A stretch of 64,000 nucleotides of DNA. Source: Nageia nagi (taxonomy: Eukaryota; Pinophyta). Positions within the stretch are counted from its first letter, which is position 1; each line of letters begins with the position of its first letter. The position numbers and the translations under genes were made by a program. Below, in pieces: positions 54,580-64,000 of this stretch. Under the pieces are notes generated by a model. That model was not told the DNA's origin, searched no databases, and saw only the letters and a program-made list of their open reading frames with translations. The stretch lies in the NCBI GenBank assembly GCA_050084985.1, contig JBITNC010000001.1, forward strand, positions 28,272,001 to 28,336,000, given 5' to 3'.

Positions 54580-56949
54580 TCAAATCAAAGGGTGGAAATG
54601 ACAACGGGTGCGAATGGTATGATCAATGACCCACTGCATAGAACCATAGGTGACAGACATGGACAACATGAAATACCAACACCAAAGGTTCATAGATAAT
54701 AGATAGGCTATGATGACATCATCAAAAATATCTTCTTTAGGATGCAGAAGATGCGGATCATAGAACTTAATAAATCTAACTACCAAATGGATAACAAGAG
54801 CATTAATCATAATCCTCCATATAAAATTAGGTCTAGAAGGCATGTAGATGAGATTTTGAAGAAACTCTTCATCAAGTATATTGTAGATTATACAAGTTTT
54901 CCAACAAGGTTGGTGGTTAATAAACATCTCTATCTGATGAGAGTTTTTGAGGGCATCATAGGCTCTATAATAGTTTTCTAGAGTGATGGTTAAGGTTGCT
55001 ATAGAAAAAATCTAATGTTGTATACTCTCAAGTAATTGGTGAAAATGACCCTAACTTTGGAACTTGGATAGGGTCTCTTAGAGGGCCACTGGGAAATGTA
55101 TAGGGTGACAATGAAATGCAAAAGGGTGTCAATTTCCATGGGATAGGAGCATCATAGTGTGAATACCCCTTGTGCTAATGGGTAGGAGGACTAATACAAT
55201 GTGTATGACTCATGATGCCACATTTATGCAAACTAATCACCTACAATATCAAATGCGAATGTTTTTTAGAATTTTGTAAGGAGTTTTTTATGGACAAAAA
55301 TATGTACACACACATATATTCATACAAGAAAACTTTTCAACAATTTTTTAAATTATTTACATATTTTTTTATTGATTATATTTTTTATTTTGTAGGACAA
55401 AAAACATTTTTACAACTCCTCATTGACAATGATTCCCTTATTTTACGGATAACCCAACCTTTATGACTCAAGAAATAGAAGTGTGGAGGTTGAACTAAAA
55501 AATGAGCAGGTCCTGGTCCTAGAATAGATGGTTGATAACAAATGGGATACAAAATGAGTGGAAAGATAGGTGGATGATGCTTTAACTTCTTAATAATGCT
55601 TTTTGGCCTAGCCAAAGATGTCAAAACCTCATCATTCTTAAAAAGTGGAAGGTGACATGGAATTTCTAAAAATTACAAAGATCAAGGGGGAAGTAATGAT
55701 GTGAGGGTGATTGCACTCTGAATGAGATACTGGATATACTCATTTTTCATTAGTTTAACTATAACCTCACTCTTTCTTTGGTTAAAGCATTTGAAGGTCC
55801 TTTGAAACCTTAGTTTTACATTAGTTGGATTATTTTCATAATAATTTTTACTAAATAGTGAACTATAATCATATATGATTTCATTATGTTGAATTGAGTG
55901 GGTATTATAGTTTAGCACCAAGTCATTGATAACTTTGTTTAGAGAGAATGACCTCCCATGGCATCGAGGGCTCATATGATCCACATAATTTAATAGGATC
56001 TTGGGTCTTTCATAAGGCGAATGCAAGCAAAAAAGGTGGATCCAATTTGTTAGGGAGTCAATTTCCATCCACATATCATTTGCTTCCAACATAATGGTTG
56101 CTTTAAAATCATTAATTTTTAAGTCCCATGCATTAGTTCCTCACTAATTATAAAAATTCATGGCTATAACTTCTTGAATTTCTTTTGGTAAAGCAAAGAA
56201 CTAGGATATCTCAGTGTAAGGACACTTTCTCAATGCTTGAATATAATGATATTTAGGATATCTATCAACAAAATCATGACCCATAGAATTAACTAACAAT
56301 TGTGTTTGTTCATTAATTTTTAGATTTCTTGGTATTTAAGGATCTTATTTGAGTGTTGCATGGAGGAGGATTAGGGAACCTTGACCTAACTTGAGAAAAA
56401 TGTCGATCAATCTTTTTGCACACATCTAATTGGTCATTGAGGCTTATGGACAAACATTGTGTAAAAGTCATAAACTATCTTATGATGAAAAAGGTCTCTT
56501 GTCATTTGGTCTATCCATGTAAATAGAAAATCCTCATTCAACCAAGTATTAATAACTCTATCATGGATCCAATTGTTGAAAAAATAATCAATTATGATCC
56601 TATGGGTTGATGTAGACCAATATTGACACAAAAAGTTTATCATTCAAACTTGAGTGAAATAATATGTATGAATCAAATGATACATGGCTTTATCTACATA
56701 AATTTATAGGTTATCTTCTTGAACACTTATCTCCCATCCTTGAAATCTTTCTAGTGATAAGTTTAAGGGTAGGGCTCTTTGTAAATAGATAAGTAAATGA
56801 AGGAAATTCTTATTTCTAGAAGAAACATGCAGAGATAATTTAGCTATAGCCCTATCTCCCAAGTATCTCAATTTCTTGTACCAAGATGTTTATTGAATGC
56901 CTTCTTGATCTGCAATCAGGTGGATGCTTTTACTCTTTTTTGATACCAT
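54580..56949 (-). pseudogene. Decayed ORF of unknown family downstream of gypsy integrase
   Basis: A long - strand reading starts with ATG at 56949 (MVSKKSKSIHLIADQEGI), about 110 bp after the pol stop. It keeps one frame past three stop codons for more than 160 codons, through WYKKLRYLGDRAIAKLSLHV, LERFQGWEISVQEDNL and FFNNWIHDRVINTWLNEDFL. After a frame change it continues as SLNDQLDVCKKIDRHFSQVR, ALRKCPYTEIS, then 56092-55682 and Pro-rich text (GPGPAHFLVQPPHFYF). The last piece is 54927-54580. In all, up to about 700 residues can be traced. I recognise no domain: it is not RT, integrase, env-like with clear membrane spans, or an obvious plant mobile domain. Its position suggests an accessory ORF of the Tat-lineage element. 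Confidence 0.55.
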
Positions 56950-57059
56950 TTTCTATTTCAAATACATTAAATATATATAAGTCTCAAGAAAAGCACTCTT
57001 ATTATTTTTGAACTAAAGACTTATTTACAATATATTCAATTTCCAGTTAAAAAAATTTA

Positions 57060-58140
57060 CTATCTATAGAAAGGATGAAGGTGCATGATATCTATAGGTT
57101 CATGCTCTTCATTACCTTCCATATTAACTGAATGATAAGTTTTAGATCCAAATTTTCTTTTAATCATATAGGAGCCTAACTAGTTAGGAGAAAACTTGTC
57201 ACAAATTTGTCTTTCCATTCGAGAAGTTTGCTGGTTTTCTTTTAAAACCAAATGACCTATATTAAATTCATGAATTATGACCTTTTTTTTATCAAAAATT
57301 CATTTAATATGATTTTGATAAGTACATAAATGTTCTAACACATTGACTCTTTTTTCATCTAGAAGTAGCAATTAATCTAATCTTATTTGATAAACTGCTT
57401 CATTTGTGATATAATATTGTAAGGTAATTTGAAGAGAAGGAATTTCTATTTCCAAGGGTAATACTACTTCTACCCCATAAACTAAGGAAAATAGGGTTTC
57501 CCCAGTAGGACTTTGAATACTAGTTCGATAAGCCCATAATGCATGTGGTATTCTTGCATGCCAATCTCGGTAGAAGTCATCAATAATTTTTAATAAAATA
57601 CTATGAATAGTTTTGTTTATGGCTTTAGCTTGATTATTCCCTTGAGGATAATAAGGGTTTGAGAAGCTTAAGAGGATATGATATCCTTTACATAAAGCTT
57701 GAACTTCTTTATTTTTGAAGTTTTTCCCATTGTTAGTGATAATTTGAGCTGGGATTCCAAAATGGCATATAATGTGGTTTTGTATGAATTCTTCCATCTT
57801 TGGTCCCTTTATTGAAATCATAGGGATGGATTCTACCTATTTTGCAAAATATTCTATAACAGTTATTATAAACTTATGAACTCCTAAGGAAATAAGATAG
57901 ATTTGACCTATGAAATCTAATGCCCATCTAGAAAATGGACACAATGATTGCATTGATTGTAATGTATGTGAGGGTTGATTAAATAGATTTGCATGTTGTT
58001 GATATTTAACACACTTTCTAAGATATTCCATATAATTATGTTCCATAGTAGGCCAATAATATCCCATATGCATTAATCATTTTGTAATTATAGAGCCACT
58101 AAAATGTCCTCCAAAAATTCCATCATGCCCACATGAAATA
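57060..58140 (-). pseudogene. Ty3/gypsy integrase (Tat lineage), catalytically dead
   Basis: GIFGGHFSGS...MHMGYYWPTM and CVKYQQHANL form the zinc-binding HHCC domain. WALDFIG carries the first catalytic Asp. The second motif, IITNNGKNF, has Asn where Asp is expected. In GNNQAKAINKTI the catalytic Glu is Lys. WHARIPHALWAYRTS and GETLFSLVYGVE follow. The C-terminal part (HEFNIGHLVLKENQQTS, GSYMIKR, HLHPFYR) ends at a stop near 57062. A few in-frame stops interrupt the reading. Integrase inserts the element cDNA into host DNA; this copy cannot. Confidence 0.92.
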
Positions 58141-58599
58141 ACAATTTACAAATCAACCCATTTTAAACATTTGAGCAATATCTTGTCAAAAACCCTACGG
58201 TATAGGACATATCCTATCATGAAAAAGTGAAAAGCTTTTATTTTAAATGCTTTTCTAGATGATTTTATTATGTATTTAGGTAATACCTTGTCTCTTAAGA
58301 ATTTGAAAAATTGCATATGCCATAAATTTTTGTCTTCCATTGCAATGTATAAGACTACATGTTCAACTTCATTTGATTCTATTGAATATTGAGTGATTTA
58401 GATGATTTCAATAGGGATCATTTTTTTATTAGGGATTGCAAGCATCAAAGATCCAATGGAAGCCATAACATCAACAAACCTATTAGTTAATCACAATGTT
58501 ACCTCTAAATCATATTTTTTAAAATATGATAGGAGATTATTTACTAATCTCTTATATTTTTATAGCAAAGGTTCCTTACATTGGAAGATTTCTTTAACT

Positions 58600-58935
58600 T
58601 GATATATGATTAACAATGAATCACCAATGAATTTAACTTTTTTAAATTTAATTTTATAGCAATTTTAATAGCTAAGATTAATGCTTCATAGTCAACATTG
58701 TTGTTTGTACAAAGAAAGTTGAGTTTAAATGAATAGGGAATGGAAACCCCTTGGGGTGTAATGAACACAACACATGCATCCTCGCTTTGCTCACATCTTG
58801 ATCCATTGAAATATATTACCATATCTCAATATTCTTCACATTCTATGGGAATTTTCATTCCATCTAATTGGAACACATGTTCATTTGGTAATTTTATAAT
58901 TAGTGAATTATCTTTAGATAATGGTGCTTTAGCAA
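58600..58935 (-). pseudogene. Second (archaeal-type) RNase H domain of a Tat-lineage element
   Basis: MVIYFNGSRCEQSEDACVVF and PQGVSIPYSFKLNFLCTNNN with DYEALILAIKIAIKL match the extra RNase H found between the gypsy RNase H and integrase in Tat/Ogre elements. The first catalytic Asp of YFDGS has become Asn. Its presence is the main reason for assigning the Tat lineage. Confidence 0.88.
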
Positions 58936-58949
58936 GATAGTTTGCTATG

Positions 58950-59335
58950 ACTTATCCTTTGATTGATTTCTGAATTACAAAGAGCAAGTCGAATTCAATT
59001 ACATGCATGATCCATTTAGATGTTCTTGCATTTTGAAAAGTTTTATTCATCATATATTTCAAAGGGTCCACTTTAGCAATTACATACGTGGTATGGTTTA
59101 GCATGTAATGTCTTAACTTTTTGGTTACGAATACTACTGTTAAACATAACTTTTCTAAATATAAGTATTTAATCTCATAGCCAAACAAAATTTGACTAAG
59201 ATAATATATTGCTTGTTCTTTACTATTTTCATTATTTTGAGCAAGCATGGTTCCTAAGGCTATTTTTGTAGGTAATATATACAATAAGAATGGTTTTCTA
59301 GGCTTAGGTGGTACTAGAATGGGTGGTGAAAGAAG
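58950..59335 (-). pseudogene. Ty3/gypsy RNase H domain (decayed)
   Basis: KIALGTMLAQNNENSKEQAI, YYLSQILFGYEIKYLYLEKL and VTKKLRHYMLNHTTYVIAKV are the usual retrotransposon RNase H blocks directly after RT. The 110-codon frame is intact here, but the flanking RT is broken. Confidence 0.9.
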
Positions 59336-60600
59336 ATAACATTAATTTCATCAAACGCTTCTTTTTGTTCATTTCTCTAGTGAAAGATAATAACTTTCTT
59401 CAAAAGTTTGTTAAAAGGTTTAAATTTATTTGACAATTGAGAAATAAAATGTCTTATGGCATGTAATTACCCTGTAAACTTTGTAATTATTTTATATTTA
59501 AGGGAGGTGACATATTTGTTATTGCTTTTATTTTGTTAGGGTCTATTTCAATTGCTCACCTAGAAACAATGAAACTTAGTAACTTCCTAGATGTTACCCC
59601 AAAAACACATTTCTTTGAGTTTAATTGAATTTATGCTCTACTAACTGACCCAATATTTTGGTAAGCACTTTAGGATGATCTTCCCTTATTTTTGATTTAG
59701 CTAGTACATCATCTACATAATCTTCTATGATATCATGCATGTAATCATGGAAGATGTACATCATGGCTCTTTGATAGGTAGCTCCAGTATTTTTTAATCC
59801 AAAAGGTATTACTTTGTAATAGAATATTTCTCATGGTGTTGTGAATGTAATTTTATGTTGGTCTTTTGATGCTACCTTAATTTGGTTGTATCCTAAAAAT
59901 TCATCCATGAGTGATAACATTTCATATCCTATGGTAGAATTAACCAAGCTATCTATGTTTGTTAGGGAAAAGTCATCCTTAGGGCATGCATTGTTTAGGT
60001 CTCTAAAATTTGTGGATATTCGAATCTTCCCAGTGAATTTCTTAATTGGTACCATATTAGAAATCTAATCAAAATAATCAATTGGATGAATAAACTTGGC
60101 TTCAAAAAGCTTTTTCAACTCTTATTTTACCATCAAGGCGTTTGTAGGATGCAATCTTCATAACTTTTATTTAATAGGTTTTGTACCTTCCTTTATACCA
60201 AAATTATGCACTACTAAATTAGGATCAAGTTTAGACATATCAACATATGACCATGCAAATATTTCCTATTTTTCCTTAAGTATTGTAATGAACTCTTTTC
60301 TTTCATCTTTAGTAAAAGATTTTCCTAATTTGATTATTTTAGGGCTATTAGGTTCATTACTTAAATCAATTTCAATGGTTTCTTTAATTAACTTGTGAGA
60401 TCCTTCCTCTAATTGGTTAGATATTGGAATCCAATTATTATCATTCACATTATATTCCTCATCCTCAACTTCATATAGATCTTTCAAAGCAACATTAATA
60501 TTTAAGTTTGTAGTTTGTAAGATTGTATCTATATCTTTTAAATCTTGAATCGTAGGTTGTTTAGGAATCAATGTAAAATCTATAGTTTCTTCATCTACCA
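59336..60600 (-). pseudogene. Ty3/gypsy reverse transcriptase (decayed)
   Basis: The upstream linker has KLGKSFTKDERKEFITILKE, EEIFAWSYVDM and LDPNLVVHNFGIKEGTKPIK. RT proper follows: LFEAKFIHPIDYF, VPIKKFTGKIRISTNFRDLN with NACPKDDFSL, then MDEFLGYNQIKV, VIPFGLKNTGATYQRAM, and the active-site loop DYVDDVLAKS with YVDD encoded at 59708-59719. Several expected Trp, Gln and Arg codons are now stops, and frames shift after the YVDD loop. Confidence 0.93.
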
Positions 60601-61690
60601 TAAAGTATGAGGAAGAGCTACTTGAATTTTTTTAAGCTATTATCTCAAACTCATCGAACTTGTCACTTCCATACTAGTCAAAATTCATTTTAGGCATAAG
60701 ATTATCACATATTTCTATAATATCTACTATGTTAATTGATATATCAAAAAATAACCCTCCTAAGGATAGCATTTTAGACTCTATATAATCTTGATTTGTC
60801 ATCCATTTAGATACTTGAAATAAAATTTCATATGTTATGGGTTCTGGTTTTAATTTGGTTATCTTAAACTGGATGCTCCTTAATTTTGCTCTTATAACCT
60901 AATCCTATCTTATCATTAGGAAATTGATAATGAATATCAATGGTGTACCTTGGTCCTTGTTCATATTGTCCTAAACCTTATCCTTTCCATTAACACCTAT
61001 CAAAGTATCTTTGGATGAATGATCTTAATTCGATGATAATTATTCTAATGAATCACAAAAAATACCTTCGTTAGACTGAGGTAAAGGAAGGATAAGTGGT
61101 TCTATTGGATCATGATATATAAAAGGTGTTTGATTAGGTAACTTTCCCAATGGTATTAATTATCCTACCACACTAGGAGACTCTTTAGGTCTTTCTATTT
61201 CTTCAACTATAGGAATATTAAAAATAATATCGTCAATGAAAAACTCTCCTACTCCATAATTAGTTAATTGTATAGTCATAAGATATATATTATATGGTTT
61301 ATATTTTATCATACTATCATTATCTGATGCATTTATGGGATAAGATGCTTTTGATGATGAAGCTTGGTTTATTTCATCCAACTTTCATGCTCTTTCTTTC
61401 TATGTTTGCTTTTCCAAGATTGTTGATTTTATTTTTAGTAATGAATCCCTATTAATATTTGGTGTATGAGGTACTTTAGGATCAGTGGGATATTTCTCCT
61501 TTAATAAACTTAAAGAAGCATCTTTTTTGTTAATATATACTATTGACACCTTTTCAAGAACCATGGGTGATGTAAAATAATGAGTAGAAGGCAAAGTAGT
61601 CTCCTCTAAAAGATGTATATAATTGCAATGGGAATATGGATTTTCATCTCCAAGTATGCAATGTACCACCCCATCATGAATGTACTTTAA
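60601..61690 (-). pseudogene. Protease-RT linker region of the gypsy polyprotein (decayed)
   Basis: Broken but protein-like - strand text, acidic and Asn/Ile-rich (for example SYPINASDNDSMIKYKPYNI), joins the protease and RT parts. Tat elements usually have a long, poorly conserved linker here. No separate domain recognised. Confidence 0.6.
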
Positions 61691-62040
61691 GAAATTATGA
61701 TACATTTATGGGATACATTGCATGTCTTTAATCCATGGTCTCACTAAGAGTAAATTGTATTACATTATATCCCCTTCAATAACTTGCAATAATTTTTGTA
61801 CAGTTTTAGATCCCACAATAATAAGTAGTGAGATAGATCCTATTATTGATAACAAAGCATCATTAAAAGCTCTTAATTGTAAATAAGGTGAACATATGTG
61901 TAAAAAAAAGAGATTCAAGTTCTTATAGGTAGTTGTAGGAATGGTATTTATTACAAAACCTTCATCTATTAATATCCTTTTAAAAGCTTTTCCATCTATC
62001 TTGGCTATAATATGTAATTGGGGATCTTGACCTTACGAAT
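61690..62040 (-). pseudogene. Retrotransposon aspartic protease region (decayed)
   Basis: KAFKRILIDEGFVINTIP is the active-site block of the Tat-type protease; the family usually has a Gly after the Asp, and Glu is here. LQLRAFNDALLSIIGSISLL and YNLLLVRPWIKDMQCIP, followed by HDGVVHCILGDENPYSHCNY, complete it. Two or three in-frame stops are present. Confidence 0.82.
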
Positions 62041-62559
62041 GGTTTGATTGCCTAACTTCATGATCATGGAAGGAAATAGTGGGTTCTTGGTTTATCTTAA
62101 TATTTTCCACAAAAGACACAAAGCTTTCAGGGTCATTAATATCCAACTCAATTGTTTACGACAATTGGTTCATAGCTTCTCTATGATCTTTAGATTGTTG
62201 TAGTAATTCAAACAAGGACATCTTCACTTGTGAGTTTCTTGATTGATGTTGTAAAAATCATTTTATTAAAATATTAAGAGGTTGAGGTCTAGGTATATTT
62301 GTTTGTATAATATCATCATTTGTTTATTTTTGGAACTATCAGCTTGCCTTCCTTGCACCCTTTGGGCTCTTGTAGCTATGCTTACCATAGCAACGAAAGT
62401 AGAAGAATGTTGAAATACTTTATGTGTTACTTGATTTTGGTGTATTTATGATTCTATGATATTTGTTTGATATTGAGGAAGTGGGTTATGATATATTCCT
62501 AGATTTTGATTAAAGATAGTCAATGGGTTATCTACTTGTAATCTTCCTTAATTAATCAA

Positions 62560-64000
62560 ATCTTGAATCTTGTGTTGTAAGTTCCTACACTTGCCTGTAG
62601 TATGACCCTTTTGACAATGACAATGGCAATAGTCATTTTCATTTTACCATTTACTATCTCTTATGTATAGTCTTTTAGGTCATATTTTAGGTAATATAAT
62701 CATTTGATGGTCCATTAATTTTTTCAAAATATCATGTAGAGATTGGTCAATAGAGTAAATTTTCTAGGGGTGGCCTAGGTTTTCTTTCTTCATTTTACGA
62801 AGTAGGTGTATGTTGCAGAGGGTTTGGTTCTCCATCTTTAAGATAAGAAACTTCATTAGAAAGTATTGGTTCTATTGATTATTCTATGTAATTTTTATTT
62901 TTAACATAATGCTCTTTCTTTTTACCCTTTAGTTCTCCATCCTAGATTTTAACCTTTTCAATTACAATAGCTTGAGAAATTGCTTCCTCAAATGTCATGT
63001 TGTTGAATCAATAAGGTACCAGTGATGGGTCTTAGAAAACTTTAACTAAATATTTTCACTAGTTCTTCTCATGGTAGAGTATAAGGCATACTTATCAAAA
63101 TCACCCTCCATCTTGAAATAAAGTTTGTAACTATTTCATCCTAAAATTGTTGCAATCTTGTGAGATCAGGTATGGAGGTTTTATCTTTAATATTTATCCT
63201 AAAGTGTTCTAAGAACAAGTTAGCCAATTGTGCATATGCTGTGATGCTATGTTCAATTAAGTCATTGTACCAATCCATCACTTGTCTAGTAAGTGTCATA
63301 GGAAAGATACGTAACATCAAAGCATCATTGTTGAAAATTACATAACTTGAATATTTAAAGTGTATTAGATTTTCTTTAGGATCCTCCTTTCCTTTAAAAG
63401 ATTCAATTTTTGCAATCTCAAATTTGAAAGGGATATTCATCTTAGGAACATGAGGGTGTATGAGCTAATTACAGATTATTTCGTAAAAGACTTTATGTTT
63501 GTTTTATTGGTGGAGCATTCTCTTAATCTCTATTAATCTTTCATCAAATTCATTAGTCGATTGTATAGGAATGATAGGATTTTTATTATCCCTATTACCT
63601 TCTCTTTATTTGTTTATTGAAAATGATTGGTAACTTCTTTTAGAAGGTGTTTGATCACCATAATAATTTTCATTATATGGTGGAGTAGGTGGAGGAGCTT
63701 GATATGGAGGCAATTATCATTGCCCTTGTTGATATAAAGGTGTAAGAGTATGATGTTTTTGAACCTCATGTCTAGACCAAGGTAAACAGAGTCTTAGAGG
63801 TTGTTGTTTCTCATGTAATACGTCCCCTTTTCTAGGTAAACAAAGGTTTTGATTTTTATAATTTTTATGACCTTAGGGAGACAAGGATCATGCTCTAGAT
63901 GACAACTTTTTATCTACTATTTTTTGATTAGGTCTATTATGAATTTGAGTTTGAACTTGTTATTTGTTAGGTTGTTCTAAGGGTGTTTTATTTTGATATT
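62560..64000 (-). pseudogene. Ty3/gypsy gag (Tat lineage), continues past the window edge
   Basis: FDERLIEIKRMLH near 63510 precedes the gag core (63440-63141). The core reads FKFEIAKIESFKGKEDPKEN, IFNNDALMLRIFPMTLTRQV with MDWYNDL, and AQLANLFLEHFRINIKDKTS. Downstream at about 62570-62640, YCHCHCQKGHTTGKCRNLQH is a zinc knuckle of the C-x2-H-x4-H-x4-C type seen in this lineage. Stops and frameshifts occur between the blocks. The 5' part of the element and its 5' LTR would lie to the right, outside the window. Confidence 0.88.

Overview
The window looks like nuclear DNA of a large-genome seed plant. Introns run to several kilobases, non-coding DNA is AT-rich, and most of the sequence is old, heavily mutated transposon DNA. 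A gymnosperm is my best guess from the intron sizes and the age of the repeats, but nothing here proves it. No rRNA, tRNA, CRISPR or bacterial-style operon was seen.

Two host genes are clear and they converge. On the + strand, 7480-22401 carries the C-terminal exons of a eukaryotic-type pantothenate kinase (first step of coenzyme A synthesis); its N-terminal exons were not found in the window. On the - strand, 33106-26050 carries a complete six-exon gene for RPN11, the JAMM/MPN+ deubiquitinase of the 26S proteasome lid. It joins without error into 308 codons plus a stop.

Region by region: 1-7.4 kb is decayed repeat DNA, including a broken hAT transposase on the - strand (5.5-6.1 kb). The 7.5-22.4 kb pantothenate kinase gene has long introns holding a Ty3/gypsy gag fragment between direct repeats (11.8-13.3 kb), LTR-like pieces (15.0-15.8 and 16.6-17.9 kb), a second hAT remnant (18.3-19.4 kb) and a possible SINE. 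RPN11 fills 26-33 kb. From 33 to 48 kb there are no host genes: a SINE-like piece, a LINE reverse-transcriptase remnant (37-38.5 kb), a 33-bp minisatellite (40.1-40.9 kb) and two Copia-type LTRs facing each other (42.8-44.2 kb). From 48.2 kb there is a G/A-rich block, an LTR (48.9-49.4 kb), a decayed plant mobile domain ORF on the + strand (50.5-52.9 kb), and a long decayed Tat-lineage Ty3/gypsy element on the - strand. That element shows gag, protease, RT, RNase H, archaeal-type RNase H and integrase at 64-57 kb, followed by an unrecognised ORF at about 57-54.6 kb.

The two host genes act in unrelated housekeeping pathways (CoA synthesis and proteasomal degradation), and nothing suggests they are co-regulated. 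The least explained items are the post-integrase ORF, the plant mobile domain ORF beside an LTR, and a hairpin-bearing LTR end that occurs three times. No clearly new functional system was found.
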